A program made the position numbers and the translations under genes. A stretch of 64,000 nt of DNA from Pyrrhoderma lamaoense (lineage: Eukaryota > Basidiomycota > Agaricomycetes > Hymenochaetales > Hymenochaetaceae), in NCBI GenBank assembly GCA_002794735.1, contig NBAZ01000007.1:868001-932000 (forward strand). Direction: 5' to 3'. Positions 39,617-52,763 of the stretch are shown piece after piece (the stretch's first letter is position 1; every line of letters starts with the position of its first letter). The notes below the pieces were generated by a model that saw only the letters and a program-made list of their open reading frames with translations, did no database searches and was not told the origin of the DNA.

Positions 39617-42600
39617 CTATGATACAGTAGGAGATACGGAGGTCGACGATGAAGGCCCAGACATAACTGAACTTCGTGTTTCGTTTACTCCCTTATTCGA
39701 TAATTCAGAAGAACTTGGTTCTAATGACCCGGGTGAGACTACAGGTGCGTCTAGCTTGGGAGGTATGATACTTGTAGAATCATCAGTTTCCGTTTCCGTC
39801 TTGCTTTCACTCTTCTCAATAGCCTCCTTTAGTTTTTCATTAACGGGTCTGATAGGTTCACCCTTGATAACCTTCTTAACTTCCTCTAGATCCAGAGTCT
39901 CGTATTCGACAAGAGCGTCTGCCAGCTGTCATCATTTTTTTAGTCAGTAAAGAAGTACTAAGCTATTATAGGGCGTGTCAAGTACCCTATGCAGTTCATC
40001 TTCTTTGTTTCTGAGCAAGCTCCGAGCACGTTCCTCTCCTTCAACGATCATCCTGGATGCCTCAAAAGTCACACCTCTAATCTCGATTTTCGCAAGTTAA
40101 TTCACATACCTCTGGATTTCAGATTCGATCAACTCTCGTTTTCCGGGACTAATAGTGCTATCGTTTTCTTGGTGATAAACCGGACCTACTACGTCTGAGA
40201 AACCGAATTGCTGAAAGAATCAACCTTGAAACGCTATTTTATGCATCAATGAACAAAAATCAACGCACCCTGACCATTGATGATGCTGTACTCGTCGCAT
40301 TGCGGATATCGCTGGATGCACCACTAGAAACATTCTCTTTGCCATAAACTGTGCAACACAAGTTTCAGCCCAGATTCGACCTATATTTATACCAAATATA
40401 CGTACTCAACTCCTCTGCTACTCTACCGCCCATTGACACATCGATACTAGCTTGGTACTCCTTCTTGGAGACGGATACTCTGTCGTCAGCAGGAAGGAAT
40501 TGTGTCTGATGGCAATTTGATTTAGTCAAGCTTTTACAATTAAAGTGAATGTAGGCTCACCAAACCAAGAGCATGCCCCTTGTAACACAAGTCACTTTAT
40601 GCAGTGGCATGGCACCTTCGGTGTAAAGAGCAACCAAGGCATGACCTCCCTATTTGGAGATGTAAATCTTAGTTGAACTTAAACTAGATCGCAGTAGTCA
40701 CCTCATGATAAGCAGTGCACTTCTTATCCTTGGGATCGATATAGTGTGTTTTCCGCTCAGCGCCCATAATAATACGGTCCTTCAAGTTGATAAGCTTCAT
40801 GGGTTAGGATCAAGAGATTTCTTCCTACATACTTTTGCCCATTCAAAATGTTTCAAATTAACCTCCTTCGCACCTTCTTTCGATGCTTGAATGGCTGCCT
40901 GACTTCATAGAGCATTTGAGTATTGATGGATTTCATGATTAGATATAGAATCGCATACTTGACCATATTCTGCAAGTCTGCACCGGAGAAACCTGGAGTA
41001 CCTCGAGCCAGTATCATCGGATCGACATCTATTGCCGATCAATACCTTGTATGGTCATAACCGAGTCAAGTGATTCTCACCTTTAGCGGAGACCACATCC
41101 TTCATGAAGTGATTCAAGATCTGAACCCGACCTATAACATAGATTAGCATATAATATGAAGTCATGGCAGGATATTTTACCCCGAACATCCGGTAAAGGC
41201 ACGGCTATTGAATTACGATTAGTAAGTAGTCTAGTATCTCCTGAGTAACACATACCAACTATCCTATCGAAACGACCGGGACGAACAAGAGCCCTAGTGT
41301 ATTCAAGATTATGGGCTGAAAGATAAACCATGTATAAATTACATACTGATCCAAAGATTGGGGATAGTTGGTTGCGGCTATGACAATTACGCCTTCGCTT
41401 TGCATGAAACCATCCATTTCAACCAAAAGTTGATTCAGCGTCTTGTATAGATATGAGTAAGAACAACCATCGATACATAGATAGAACGCCAACAAACCTG
41501 CTTGAGATGCTGATGTTCCCGATTACTACGTTTACCACCTATCGCGTCCAACTCATCGATAAATATGATGGCCGGCTGTTTTTTCCGAGCTGTTGCAAAG
41601 AGATCACGAACACGTTTAGCACCAACACCGACATAAACTTCCTCGAATTCTGATCCAGAAGCAAATAAGAAAGGCTTAATGCGATAATGTTATTAGATTT
41701 TCTGGAGGTTGCTTAATATTTAGTACGTACAACTCCAGCTTCCCAGCAACAGCACGGGCTAGCATCGTTTTTCCCGTTCCAGGACTACCCGTGAGAAGTA
41801 TACCCTTCGGAAGTTTTCCCCCTAGAGCCGAGAATGCCGCAGGGTTCTTAAGGAAGTCCACGACATCCTTGAGTTCCTCCTTTGCCTCATCTACACCATG
41901 TATATCACTGAATTTAACAACTTTTCCTTTCATTGGCTCAAATTCAGCAGCGCGAGGTCCCGTTTTAAGCAAATTGGTGTTCTCGAGGAAGAGTGATAAA
42001 AGCACGAGAGTAACTATATGAAGATTGAATTTTCTATAGCCCGTTAAGAATTGGAGATAATACGTACAGAAACCAGTGAAACCAATCCAAGCAACCGATT
42101 TGAATATCTTCTTTATGGTATCAGCCTTGCCTAGTTTCTCTTTAGTTAAGGTCACATCCAGATTATCAGTAGAAGCTTGGACAAACCTTCAGCTATAGTG
42201 ATATAGATCGGGTTTCCCGGTTCTGTCCCTTTCCACCTAAAAGAGTTGCACTTCGCAGCTTTGACTCAAGTCCTAAGCCACTCTTCTGTGACGAGGCTAG
42301 TTCCATCTCGAGAACTCGCTGAGCAATTTGTTGACTTCGTGACAAAGGATGATTTTGCGCATTAGTAGCGTCCACATTGCTTGCTTGCGAATTATTAGGC
42401 AATGGATGAGCACGAAGCAGTTGCTCCCTTCTCGCCACAGCGTTGGCTATGCTAGCGCTGTTTCCCGTCTTCTTAAGTGCCATTGTATAATACATAAATG
42501 CTTCATCTGAGTGAAGAAGGGGGAAGAAGGATTCTGACTTTATAAGACAAGTTTGAGGACCAGAAAGAAGTAGGAATACTCACGAATTCGCACATCCGCT

Positions 42601-42961
42601 CCCAGCGGCTCATCAGGACATTCCAGCCTGCAGGTCTCCCTGATTCTGCGAGAAGACGAAAGAGACGGTTTTGAGCGTCTACATTATTAGGATCCGCGTC
42701 TGCTTCTGCTTCAGCCTTAGTTATTTCACTGATGGAAAGCATTTTTCCATCAACAGCGAAAGACGATGCATGGCGTATACTTGTTGTTTTAGGTTGATAC
42801 AAGAATTTTGGTAATCTATAGTTAGTATGAGGACATGAAGAAAGATTAGAGGTAGTGAGTGCGAAGCGAGTGAATGAGTGAGATGACGACGTTCTCTGGC
42901 AAACGATGCGCAACTGGGAGATAGGCTGCGGGTTCACCAGGCGACGCCCAATTCCCAACAT
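39617..42961 (-). CDS. YME1: Mitochondrial i-AAA protease Yme1
   Basis: ATP-dependent metalloprotease of the inner membrane facing the intermembrane space; it degrades unassembled proteins. About 15 exons. Exon 1 (42961 to about 42584) holds an Arg/Ser-rich presequence and [16 protein letters not shown]; it joins through a 46-nt intron to [15 protein letters not shown]. Then a membrane segment ([10 protein letters not shown] with [11 protein letters not shown]), [17 protein letters not shown], Walker A GSPGTGKT (Ser where Pro is usual), the pore loop [18 protein letters not shown], Walker [15 protein letters not shown], and RPGRFDRIV. The protease part has the zinc site HEGGHAL (HExxH, split by an intron), [37 protein letters not shown] and [15 protein letters not shown]. 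The final 60 residues are a Ser/Pro tail. It is divergent from DPP3. Confidence 0.92.
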
Positions 42962-43287
42962 GAGTACGTCGTCTGTTGAGACGAACTAGTATGCGTGGGG
43001 AGATGTTGGGGTGGTGAAAGAGTCTGGACAAGTTCTAGTCGCGTACTTCAAGAGCCTTGCAGAGGACTATGTAATATTTCCAGACCATGCACAATTGCTT
43101 ACGTCAGAACACATTCTCCTTCGTCTGCCAGACCAGTATTCCAACTCCGTCACCGTGACCGATGCTCCGTTTTCAAGTCGCGTGCAGGTCACGTCCGAGA
43201 ATCAGATATCCATATGTTGCCAGGACCTCAGCCCGTTCACCCTTCTTATCCTCTTTCCTTCGTTTTCCCTCTCTTTCTCGTCGAAAT
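42962..43287. promoter_or_regulatory. Divergent promoter of YME1 and DPP3
   Basis: 326 bp between divergent starts. A pyrimidine-rich run at about 43237-43277 lies just before the DPP3 ATG, a common leader feature in fungi. Confidence 0.4.
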
Positions 43288-46200
43288 ATGGCTTCTGCAT
43301 CCGGTGTAAACGTAGAGCTCTTCTACGCCGATAAGCGTACTCCCTTCTGTAGTCTTGATGTTGCCAATGCATTCTCTCAGCTCAGGTTAGTGATCGATCA
43401 ATCTCGCCGTTCTAACGCTATATATAAACACATGAATCATATTTACAACTTCTGGTTTTTATAAAGCTCTAAGGAAAAGAAGTACGCACACTATGTTTCC
43501 TTAGCTAGTTGGGCCGGGGCACGTATCATTCAAGGACAATGGACCCAAGAAGCTACCTCTCTTTACGATCTCCTTATTCTCACCTTTAGCGACAATGGTA
43601 AACTTGTGAACCTTGAGGAACTGAAGTCTAAATCGGGATTGAACGAAGACGAATGGCAGTCACTACTTCAATATTCGTCCCAGGCAGGATTCAAATAGCT
43701 TGTATTATGTATGCATACAAACAACTAAACAGTATCACAGGTCTTGTCCAATTTGGTTAACTACAGATCATTCGGGTTTACAAAAATCATCCCCGAATCC
43801 CTGAGGAGAAGTTCTCAGTCGTTGTCCAGAACTCTGTGAATGCAAACGAAGCAGTTCCTCTCTGGGAGAAGGCGAGTACCCGACTGCCATCGTCCACTAT
43901 TTCAAATGATAATGTAGTAGCACGCAATCTAGCTCAAGGATCACATCTATTCGATCAGCCCAGAGGCAACTCTTACTATCGGTAAACGATCGGATGGTCA
44001 CATATCAAACTACTACTTCGGAGAACCGATTTCAGATGCTGAAGTTGCAGCAGTCCAAGCTGCCGCTGAGAGTGCAGGGATTGATGTTTTAAACACTCGG
44101 TACTAAGATCCACTTCTTGAGAGAATGTTACTATACTAATACTGATCATTGCTTTAGAGTGGAGAAAGTTGACAAAAGCACCTTCATTCTACATGTTGCT
44201 TCCGTTGACAAAGTAGAAGAAGCCTCCTCACATAAGATTAAGATTAACGATGTCGATGGTACTTTGAAGGTTAAATATGGCGATTTTTCTTCCGCACTAA
44301 AGAAGGCTGTGGATGCTCTTGAAAAGGTACTTAGACACCGGTCTTAATTTATGAACATGAAGCAACTACTAATCCACTTTATATTCATAGGCCAAGAACT
44401 TTGTAGCGAACGATAATCAAAAGGATATGCTTAACGGGTATATTAAATCGTTAGTATATGCTCTCTAACATAAAATACGCATTGATAGTCACATAATGAT
44501 ACCTCATCACTCTGTAGATTCAATACTGGTTCTATTGATGCGCACAAGGAGGGTTCTCGAGCCTGGGTAAAAGATATTGGACCTGTTGTTGAGTCCTACA
44601 TAGGTTTCATTGAGACTTACGTTGATCCATATGGTGCTCGAGCCGAATGGGAAGGCTTCACTGCAATTGTAAACAAGGAGCTGAGCGCCAAATACGAGAA
44701 ACTCGTAAATCGGGCTCCAGAACTAATCAAGAGTCTGCCTTGGGGAAAGACTTTGAGGTGGATGTATTCCGCAAGCCAGACTTCACCGCTTTAGAAGTTG
44801 TCAACTTTGCAACTGGAGGTATGTATTTTTTTTTCGGATTGCTAGGAAGCGTCTATTATAGTTGCTTATGCTCGACGTATAAGGTATTCCGGCGGGTATC
44901 AATGTAAGTTTGTAACAATGTAAGGTTGTCAAAATGACTAACTTTCTTCCAGATCCCAGTATGTCTCCTCGAGTTATTTCAGACAAGGATGTCAATTGAA
45001 TTTCTATTAGAATTACTATGAAGTCCGTGAATCCCTCGGATTCAAAAACGTATCATTAGCGGTAAGCATATTTCTTATGTTCAGAAGTCACGTATTTGTT
45101 AAAACTTCCATTCACCATTCACCTATAGAACATTCTCGCAGCCAAATCACCTGGTATTTATTTCGCATTTCTCCGTACGAAAGCAATGGACTAAAACAGT
45201 ATAAATCAAATTCTGTTCCTTTCCAATCTTCTTCGTTTCTTTTAGATGAAGAACTTACGTTTATCCACCCCGATGATGCCGCTTTATATAACGCATGGGA
45301 CTCTCGTGCATTCGAGCTCCAAGTTGCAAATCATGAATTGCTAGGCCACGGATCAGGAAAGCTATTCCAAGAAAGTGCCGACGGAAAGAAAAACTTCGAC
45401 CCAGAGAAGGTGTGTGATTGTTTAATGTTCCAACTTTTTCAATGTAAACCTCCTCCGTGATCCGAGGAATTATGTAACCTATATATTGATTTACTATTGG
45501 CTTGACTATTTATCAGATTATCAACCCCTTGACCGGAAAACCAATGTAAATATATTTTAACAATTCATTTCTTGATAACAGAAAACTTAGATGTATTTTA
45601 CCAGCACTTCGTGGTACAAGCCAGGACAGACACCAGACTCGGTACTTGGGGAAGTTTCCTCTCCATGGAAGAATGCCGCGCCGAAACTGCAGCAATATAT
45701 TGTACGTTTACACCTAAAAATAACCCGTCATCTATTTTCTATGTTTACTCTTTCTAATCGAATCACAGTGGCTAGTAATGACGAGATCTTAACTCTTTTT
45801 GGTGTAAGACATATATTCTCAGAGCTATAAGAAGATTTGTTTCAAGGTTACTTACAATGTAAAATATATAGTACACGGATAAGAAGGAGAAGGAAGATAT
45901 AATTTTTATTACGTTCCTTTTAATGGCCCGTATGGGACTCCGTGCATTGGAATTCTATGACCCAAAGACGAAGAAGCACGGACAAGCACACATGCAAGCT
46001 CGGTGAGTTCTCAACCTGAACACAGACAAACCCTTGTGTACCTCGAACAAATTAACTCACCTCTTTTCTATCTTTTTTCTCATCTTTCAATTGCCCCACC
46101 GTACGCTCACATCATGCCGCCATCATGGTATACTATCAAACCATCATAACATCATACCACCAATCCCACCCATCACCCCTCTAATAGTATGGGAATAACT

Positions 46201-46653
46201 CAACACCTCGTCCGTTCCGGCATCGCCCACCTTGAAGAAATCCGTTCCCCAACGACCAACAAACTCGAAAACGTCTACATCCGCGTAGACCGCTCCAAAG
46301 CCCTCTCCCTAGGCCACTCAGCAGCAGCCAAACTGCTCGTCGAACTCCAGGTTCGCAAGAGTACTGCCGACGGTGTAGGCGCCCGAGCTTTCTACAAGGA
46401 ATTGACGACTCCATTACCTGGTTGGGATGGTGAGATTAGAGATCTTGTGGTTAGGAAGAAACAGCCTAGGAAGGTGTTCGTTCAGGTAAGGAGGGCACCT
46501 TGGTTTACTAGATCGATAATGCTGTTGTGATACTGACCTCTTTCTTATATTATCTAGCCCAACACATTCATCGAGAACGATGAAGTCATACTCAAAGAGT
46601 ACCCGCTCACAGCAGCAGGAGCCATCGAAAGCTTCATCGAAAGAAAGCTCTAA
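43288..46653 (+). CDS. DPP3: Dipeptidyl peptidase III (M49 metallopeptidase); two frame interruptions
   Basis: Cytosolic zinc peptidase that removes dipeptides from oligopeptides. The start is [20 protein letters not shown] at 43288, and exons follow the family throughout: [78 protein letters not shown]-type C-terminal blocks and the end [12 protein letters not shown]. The zinc motif HELLGH is at about 45332-45349 (family HExxGH). The second motif, EECRAE, is at 45666-45685 but lies one frame away from the preceding [15 protein letters not shown]; a base seems missing in the GGGG run at 45648-45651. A like break falls in the CCCC at 43791-43794, where PRIPEEKF is out of frame. Introns 43684-43740 and 43872-43932 appear to be GC-AG. 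It may be intact in the organism. Confidence 0.85.
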
Positions 46654-47214
46654 CCAACAACAGCACATACAACATCTATCCTAATTTTATCAAACCCGAG
46701 TATCTATTAATCCCTCCCCCCTTCCCAATCATCATCATTTATTATTAACCATCCGCGAACAATTTATTAAAAAAAAGGAGTTATATTTTTTTTGCAAAGA
46801 GGAAAAAGAAAGAAAGAGGAGGGAATATTATTGTAATTAGATAATACTTTCCAATGAGAGTGAACAAATTGATTGTGCATGTATATATAGTATATATGAC
46901 TATAGATATGATGAGCCAGAACGTTTAGCTTGTTAGTCTGCAGGTGTAGGAGTTGGTAAGTGTGCAAGGTTGAAGAAAAGCCAAGAGAGAGGAGATTGAA
47001 AACCAAGAACTAATAAGTTAGATGAAAACAGAAGAAAGTAAGAAGATGAGAAATAGGCAAAACATTAAGAAAAGTAATAAGATATCATTGTCTGTGATTC
47101 TATATTGTCTCTTGAATCATTGCGACAATCACAGTCACGCTATATCATTAAAGTGATATGGATTAAGTTTTAGTTAGTATCAATCTTATTTGAGATGATA
47201 GATAAGAAATCTCC
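46654..47214. other. Convergent intergenic region
   Basis: 561 bp between the stops of DPP3 and PTC7, AT-rich; presumably two 3' untranslated regions. No gene is seen. Confidence 0.4.
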
Positions 47215-49059
47215 TTACTCATCAATTTTCTAGAATAAAACCCTAATTAGCGATATTCTCAAACGAAGAGCCAATACATGATTAACTTACCCCGCCCTTG
47301 AAAGAATCACCGACTCGTGCGGCGGCAACTTGTCAATCAAAGAAAAAATGTTGTGTGTTTAGGATCTCCAAAAACCGTTTAAAAGAACATTTAGAACTCA
47401 CTTTCAAATGGACTAACACGCGTTATGCTCATCATACATGAACGCGCATATTGAACCATCCTATCCGCCATGGCTTGTACTTGTAAACTTTCATCACCGC
47501 CAGCTCTCGATATATGTGAGCATATCTGCATCATCTCGTTCGCAAACACATTATCTGACAACCCATCCGTCTACCAAACCTGTTCGTACTCAGAGTTTCT
47601 TTAGAGATGAGTACAGTATCGCTTACATATACCACTATGATATCCCCATCACGCAACCTTGTCTGATATATGTCAGCATCACGAGGATGGTCACTTAACG
47701 TTTGTCCATAGTGCCGAGAATGAACTGGAACCTTTGACATCTGCCTAGAAGAATATGATCACTATAAGCTACAATTCTGTGGATTGCCATGCAAACATGA
47801 TGACACTTACTTTGGACAGTTAAAATAGTGTGTCTGAGGGGGTTGGTAGTATAGTAAATTCGAGGATCGAATATGCAGAAACCACTATCTCCCAGACTGA
47901 ATAGATAAAATCATATGTAACCGTTTATCTCAATAGAAAATGGGACACATACTTTGCTGCCCGGAGCAAGCCGTTCATAGAATTCACTGTCAGTAAACAT
48001 GCCGTACTCGAGCCTAAATATAACCACAAAGAACATTAATACCCCATGACGAACCAATGAGCTATACATTAAAAATTTGACAGAAATAGATAGAAAAATA
48101 CCTGCTTCCACAGTCTTCTCTCTCAGCACAGCATTATGTGCAAGCTCCAAGCATTCATATGGTGTGAGTTCCCATCCTGAAGCGTGCTCGTTGGCTTTGC
48201 CTTCGTCCTGTTGTAGAGGATCTATCTCTGGTTCACCAACCCAGGCATGCTTAGCATACCGATGCGCATGATACATAAGAGCTTGAGAGAATAGAGAGGG
48301 GTCGATACCCGACTCTACCCATCCTCCTACTCCGTCTGCAACTCCAAATGATACGCCCTATTATATGCGATACCGACAATTGCAATTAGACAGGATGTCA
48401 GATACCATAGAATATACAGCATAGACAGACACCAATGAACTCACAGAATTGTTCCGCATCTATCCTCGCCAAGTTTGTAGAGTATGATTTAGGATAAGAA
48501 ACATTAGTCAAAAACCATCAACATTTCTATACTCCATAGAGTACAGAAACACCCCCAATTGGTGGGATTTGAGAGAGTTACATACCTCTTGCACAAAGAA
48601 GAAATCCTCTCCGGCGTCCTTAGTCGGCACGCCCTTTACTCTAGACAAACTCTTCGCCCTCCATTTCGCAATCTCGCTTTCCGGAGGGAAGTCCAACCCA
48701 TTCTTCCGTCTCTTCTTCAGTGGCGCTCTAAGCTCCTGAGGTTTCCCTGCAAAGCTTACTCCAACGTGAATTTTGAATGGCCTTATGCTATTATTACTTC
48801 CACTACTACTACTGCTACCACTACTTATGCTGTCGCTGCCGCTACTGCTACTAGCACTAGTAGAGGTAGTAGTATCACTTGTAGCATTCGAAGCCTCTGA
48901 AGCTTTCACGGGAGACGATAGAGTAAATTGCCGAGCCTGAAATTGAAATTTTTGGCATCTCTGAAACCGTTGTCGTACTGTCAGTCGTTGGCACCGACTA
49001 AACATCGCCGTCGCCGTCGTACGCGCCATCCCAGGCGCAAAGCATAACGAAGTCGACAT
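47215..49059 (-). CDS. PTC7: Mitochondrial PP2C-type protein phosphatase Ptc7
   Basis: Ser/Thr phosphatase of the PPM family; in yeast Ptc7 acts on the Coq complex in coenzyme Q synthesis. The first exon starts MSTSLCFAPGMARTTATAMF with an Arg-rich presequence, then a long Ser run (about 48790-48870), IRPFKIHVGVSFAGKP and KDAGEDFFFVQE. Later exons carry GVSFGVADGVGGWVESGIDP with SLFSQALMYHA (metal-binding Asp in ADGVGGW), SSTACILNLN, SANLGDSGFCIFDP, TLSDHPRDADIYQTRLRDGD, IIVVY, the TDGLSDNVFANEM metal motif and VAAARVGDSFKGGKIDE at the stop. The order and lengths match Ptc7. The in-frame ATG at 49083 is a possible alternative start. It is convergent with DPP3. Confidence 0.88.
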
Positions 49060-49162
49060 CCTTTGTGGCGGTACTAAGCACAAGACGGTGTAGATGAGGT
49101 CTATTCAGAGTCGTAAGGTCCGGTGATATAAGGTAATCGTGTTGCAAGGTTATAAAGGGACT

Positions 49163-49181
49163 TGTGTGTGTGTGTGTGTGT
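49163..49181. repeat. (TG)n microsatellite
   Basis: An uninterrupted TG repeat of about nine units upstream of PTC7. Confidence 0.85.
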
Positions 49182-51944
49182 AAATGTTACGGGTAAAGAA
49201 AAAAGGGAGGAGCAAGAAAGCCGAAGTGATAATAAAAAAAAAGAATTTTTTACCTCCGTCCGTAAAAACAATGTCATTCCTTATTCCATCCGGGCGCGCG
49301 TACCTTTTAACCTTAGGAGGGGGTGGATCCATCATGTGACATAAACAGCCCTATGATCTCGGTAGAAGGGAGAGTATCACTTCCCGTCGCCTGTGTACAA
49401 CTCCTCGGGATCACTCCCTCATTCCTAAATCGTATTAACGACAGCGGAGCTCCTGATATTCCACAGGAACATACCACCTTCACCTTTCTCCCATGTAAAT
49501 AAAACCACTTCGCGTCTACTTCTTCTTTTCTGTACTTCTGTTATTTTTATAGATGTCCGCAAATAACATACGTTTACAAAATGTTATCTCCACCTTTTGT
49601 TATCCGAAGCATGTATATGTATGATCCAAAAAGTACTCTAAACTACCTTTTTCCGGGTACGTATCGATTCTGCCTTTTCTTCTTCTGCGTACGTATCGAC
49701 ATGCACGATACTATATAGGTAACAATAGCTATCTAAACAAAATTACATACGACGGTAAGTAAACGTAAAAAGGGCCTAGATCAAGCCCACACACAAAAGC
49801 CTAAACCAAGGGATAAACCACTACAAGCCGCATGCACCTACAGCGGATAAACCCATACTAAGATTAATCTTAAAGTAATCGCATAGAAATTGATCGAATA
49901 CGGTAGTATAACTAACACAACTTTCAACGAATTACTACTTGACATCATTAGATACATATTCATCGACCTCCTCATCAAGATAAACTCAATCATCATCTAT
50001 CTATGCTGAACTTACCTCCCTTCCTCAAGTGATTTACCCCCCCCCCCTTTCGTAAGTATATCCACATATCCACATATACATGTATACCCCCCCCCGCATC
50101 TCTACTTATAATCCCCCACAAACCTCATATCAAACGATCTTTAAAAGTCAATATATCCGTTTACCCCTTCCCTCCCCAGTAAGTCACTCGCAGAAAGCGA
50201 AAAGCATAGAAAAACGGGACTCGGATCAACGACGTGTAAACCTAACTCCCGAATTGTATTGCATCACAATATCAAACCAATACCAGATGAGAAGTATCAA
50301 ATCCCACAAAAAAGTGAAAGGGAAAAAGTATCACTAAGGTAAGATATACAATCCTTCAAATCCGAAATCCCAAACTCACATAGTAGTATCTAAGTATCAA
50401 TGCAGTAGATTTGTATATCTCAAGTAGAATAATATCAAGATCCACAACCTCAATCAAGCCTCAGAAGTCGCCCCTCTCTCCCTTACTTCTAAGAATCAAC
50501 CACTCCACAGTATAAACCTCATCATCACACTCCTCCTTCGTCTCTTACAATTCATACACCATTCCACTATCCCACCACCCCTTATCCTCAACTCTCTAAT
50601 CCTTGTATCCTTTAATCCTTTCCATAACCCCACTTCCCTTTTCCCTTTTTCATTGCAAATCAACTAAAATAGTCCCCCTCACACCTCAAATCTATACGTA
50701 CAACACACACATCAACACATTTACACATTTACACATCTACACATCTACACTCTACACGTCTTCCCCGGACATCAACATTTACTTATACATATGTACATCC
50801 ATGATACCCCACCATTAACACATATACACCGACACCACCATCATCATCATCATCATTTCTTACAAAAAAGGGGGGAGGGTGGACTTCGTGCGAAAGAAAA
50901 CGAATAAAAAGAAAGGAGAAAAAAACAACTAAGAAGAAGAAGAAGAAAAAAGAAGTTGATATAGCGGTCCAGTTTACTTTAAAGAAACAAGCGAGGATTA
51001 GAATATATATTATGAATCACGAAGTTTAACGTGTAGCTCGCAAGGAACGGGTGAGGAAGAAATACGAGGGGGAGGGGATGAACGTTGGAACTGAAACTAT
51101 AACATGGTAAGAAACCGAGAAGAGAAAGACGATGGACAAGGGGTTGGGGTTGTGGGGGGGGGGAGGAAAGAGGAAAACGGGAAGATATATTTGAGGTGTA
51201 CTGGATGGAAAGAGAATGAGAGAGAAGAGAGAGAGAAGTAAGTATTAAAAGGAGTATGAGCATTCACAGAAAAGAAGAAAGAAAGAAGAAAGAAGAATAG
51301 AGTTGGGGAAGTATATTACGACTCTGACATATACGCAACCGACACAACAAAAGAAATAAAGAAAAGCAGCAGCAGTAGTAGTAGTAGCAGTGAGAAAAAA
51401 TATAAGAGACACTAAGAACGTAAGCAAAAAGGCAGGGGGGAGAGGGAGAAAATAAAAGTATAATCACGATATGATAAGAACGTTAGGAAAACGAAAAAAA
51501 GAAAGGTACGAAAGGGGTTAAGCAAGTAAAACGCAGTAGTAGTAATAGCAATAATAACTAACTGATGATGCATAGAGAAGAAATAAGTCAACACTATAGT
51601 AAATTTATATAGAACCTGAAAAACTATGTACCGTGTACTACGTTCCGAAAAACGAACAGGAAACTCATAATGAAAAACAACCAAGAAAAAAGCAAGGTAT
51701 GAACAGAACAGAGATAAACGACAACGCGCGCAAGTATAGAGCAAAAGTAAGCACACGTACATGTACAAGTATGTATGTATATATGTATATGAAGACAGAG
51801 AGATGATAAAGAGAAGAGAAGGAGTAGAAATTCAAAAAGAGAAAAACAAAAAAAGTCGCGTAGTTCTTCATAAATTTCTTCACTTCATCTCATCATTCAA
51901 AAAACTCATTCATATAGCATTATTATGCATCAAACGTTTTGTAA

Positions 51945-51978
51945 GTGTGTGTGTGTGTGTATGTGTGTATGTGTGCGT
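51945..51978. repeat. (GT)n microsatellite, imperfect
   Basis: A GT repeat of about eight units, then GT units broken by A and C, inside the purine-rich half of the gene-free region. Confidence 0.8.
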
Positions 51979-52763
51979 GAATGTGTGAGAGACAGAACTA
52001 AGTCTTATATGTGTGAGAGTTATATGTGAGAGTATGAGAGTGTGTAAGGGATGTAAAGGACAAATGTAAAGGAAGAGAAAAAAAGGTGAAAAGAAAAGAA
52101 AAAAAGGGGGAGAAAAAGAAAAAAGTAGGTAATTGTAATTCCATAAACATAAATATCTGAGCTTTTGAGAACGGATATCGATGAACATGAACGTGAACAC
52201 GTATAAAAAATTCTTGAAAGAATAAATTGAAATGGGGTTTGAAAGATAATTAAACGGCAGGTGAGAAGGAGGGGGGGGGACATGGTTAAATTGACAGGGA
52301 GGTACGACGAACAAATGAACGAGCGAGCGGATAAAAACAAAGCGAGGCACGGGACACATGGAACACACGAAGACACGGGGAACACATACGAGCAAGGCAA
52401 GGCAAGGCAGCTATACAAAATCACAGCATGAACAGAGGGGGGGGGGATGGAGGTGCATGAGGGGAAAGCCAGAGTAAAAAACAAAGGCGATAAACGGGTG
52501 CAACGGAGAAGTAACATGAATGGGGGACAAAGAAACAGATAGCAACCCCATACAATCGAAAACATATTAGGGCAACAACAATAACAGCAACATATTCCGG
52601 CTAGCAATTTTTTTTCCCTTCAGTGCTCAAACTACTTTAAAAAAGGTGGTGGTGGAAGAAAGCGTTTTTCAATGAAGAAAAAGGAGTGCATTGTAAACCA
52701 AAAAAAAAAATGGCACTGAGTGTGAGAATAAAAGGGAGAACGAAGGGAGGGAGTAAGCTAGCG

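Larger units (their letters stand above)
49060..52763. other. 3.7-kb gene-free region with pyrimidine-to-purine switch
   Basis: This lies upstream of PTC7 and downstream of the Zn2Cys6 factor. From about 49350 to 50830 the plus strand is rich in C, T and A, with C-runs at 50038-50047 and 50088-50095. From about 50860 to 52620 it is strongly purine-rich with G-runs near 51153, 52270 and 52440. Open frames in it are low-complexity (Leu/Phe/Ser or Lys/Glu/Arg) and follow base composition, so I regard none as a gene. It could contain long untranslated regions or a non-coding RNA. Confidence 0.5.

Noticed and set aside
46767..47006. Minus-strand 79-residue frame in the DPP3-PTC7 gap
   Set aside because: Tyr/His/Phe-rich reading of an AT-rich 3' region; no homology recognised.
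50979..52607. Several minus-strand frames of 60-195 residues, some looking like membrane proteins
   Set aside because: Their Leu/Phe/Ser content is a product of the pyrimidine-rich minus strand; frames overlap each other and contain tandem GT-derived Thr-His repeats.
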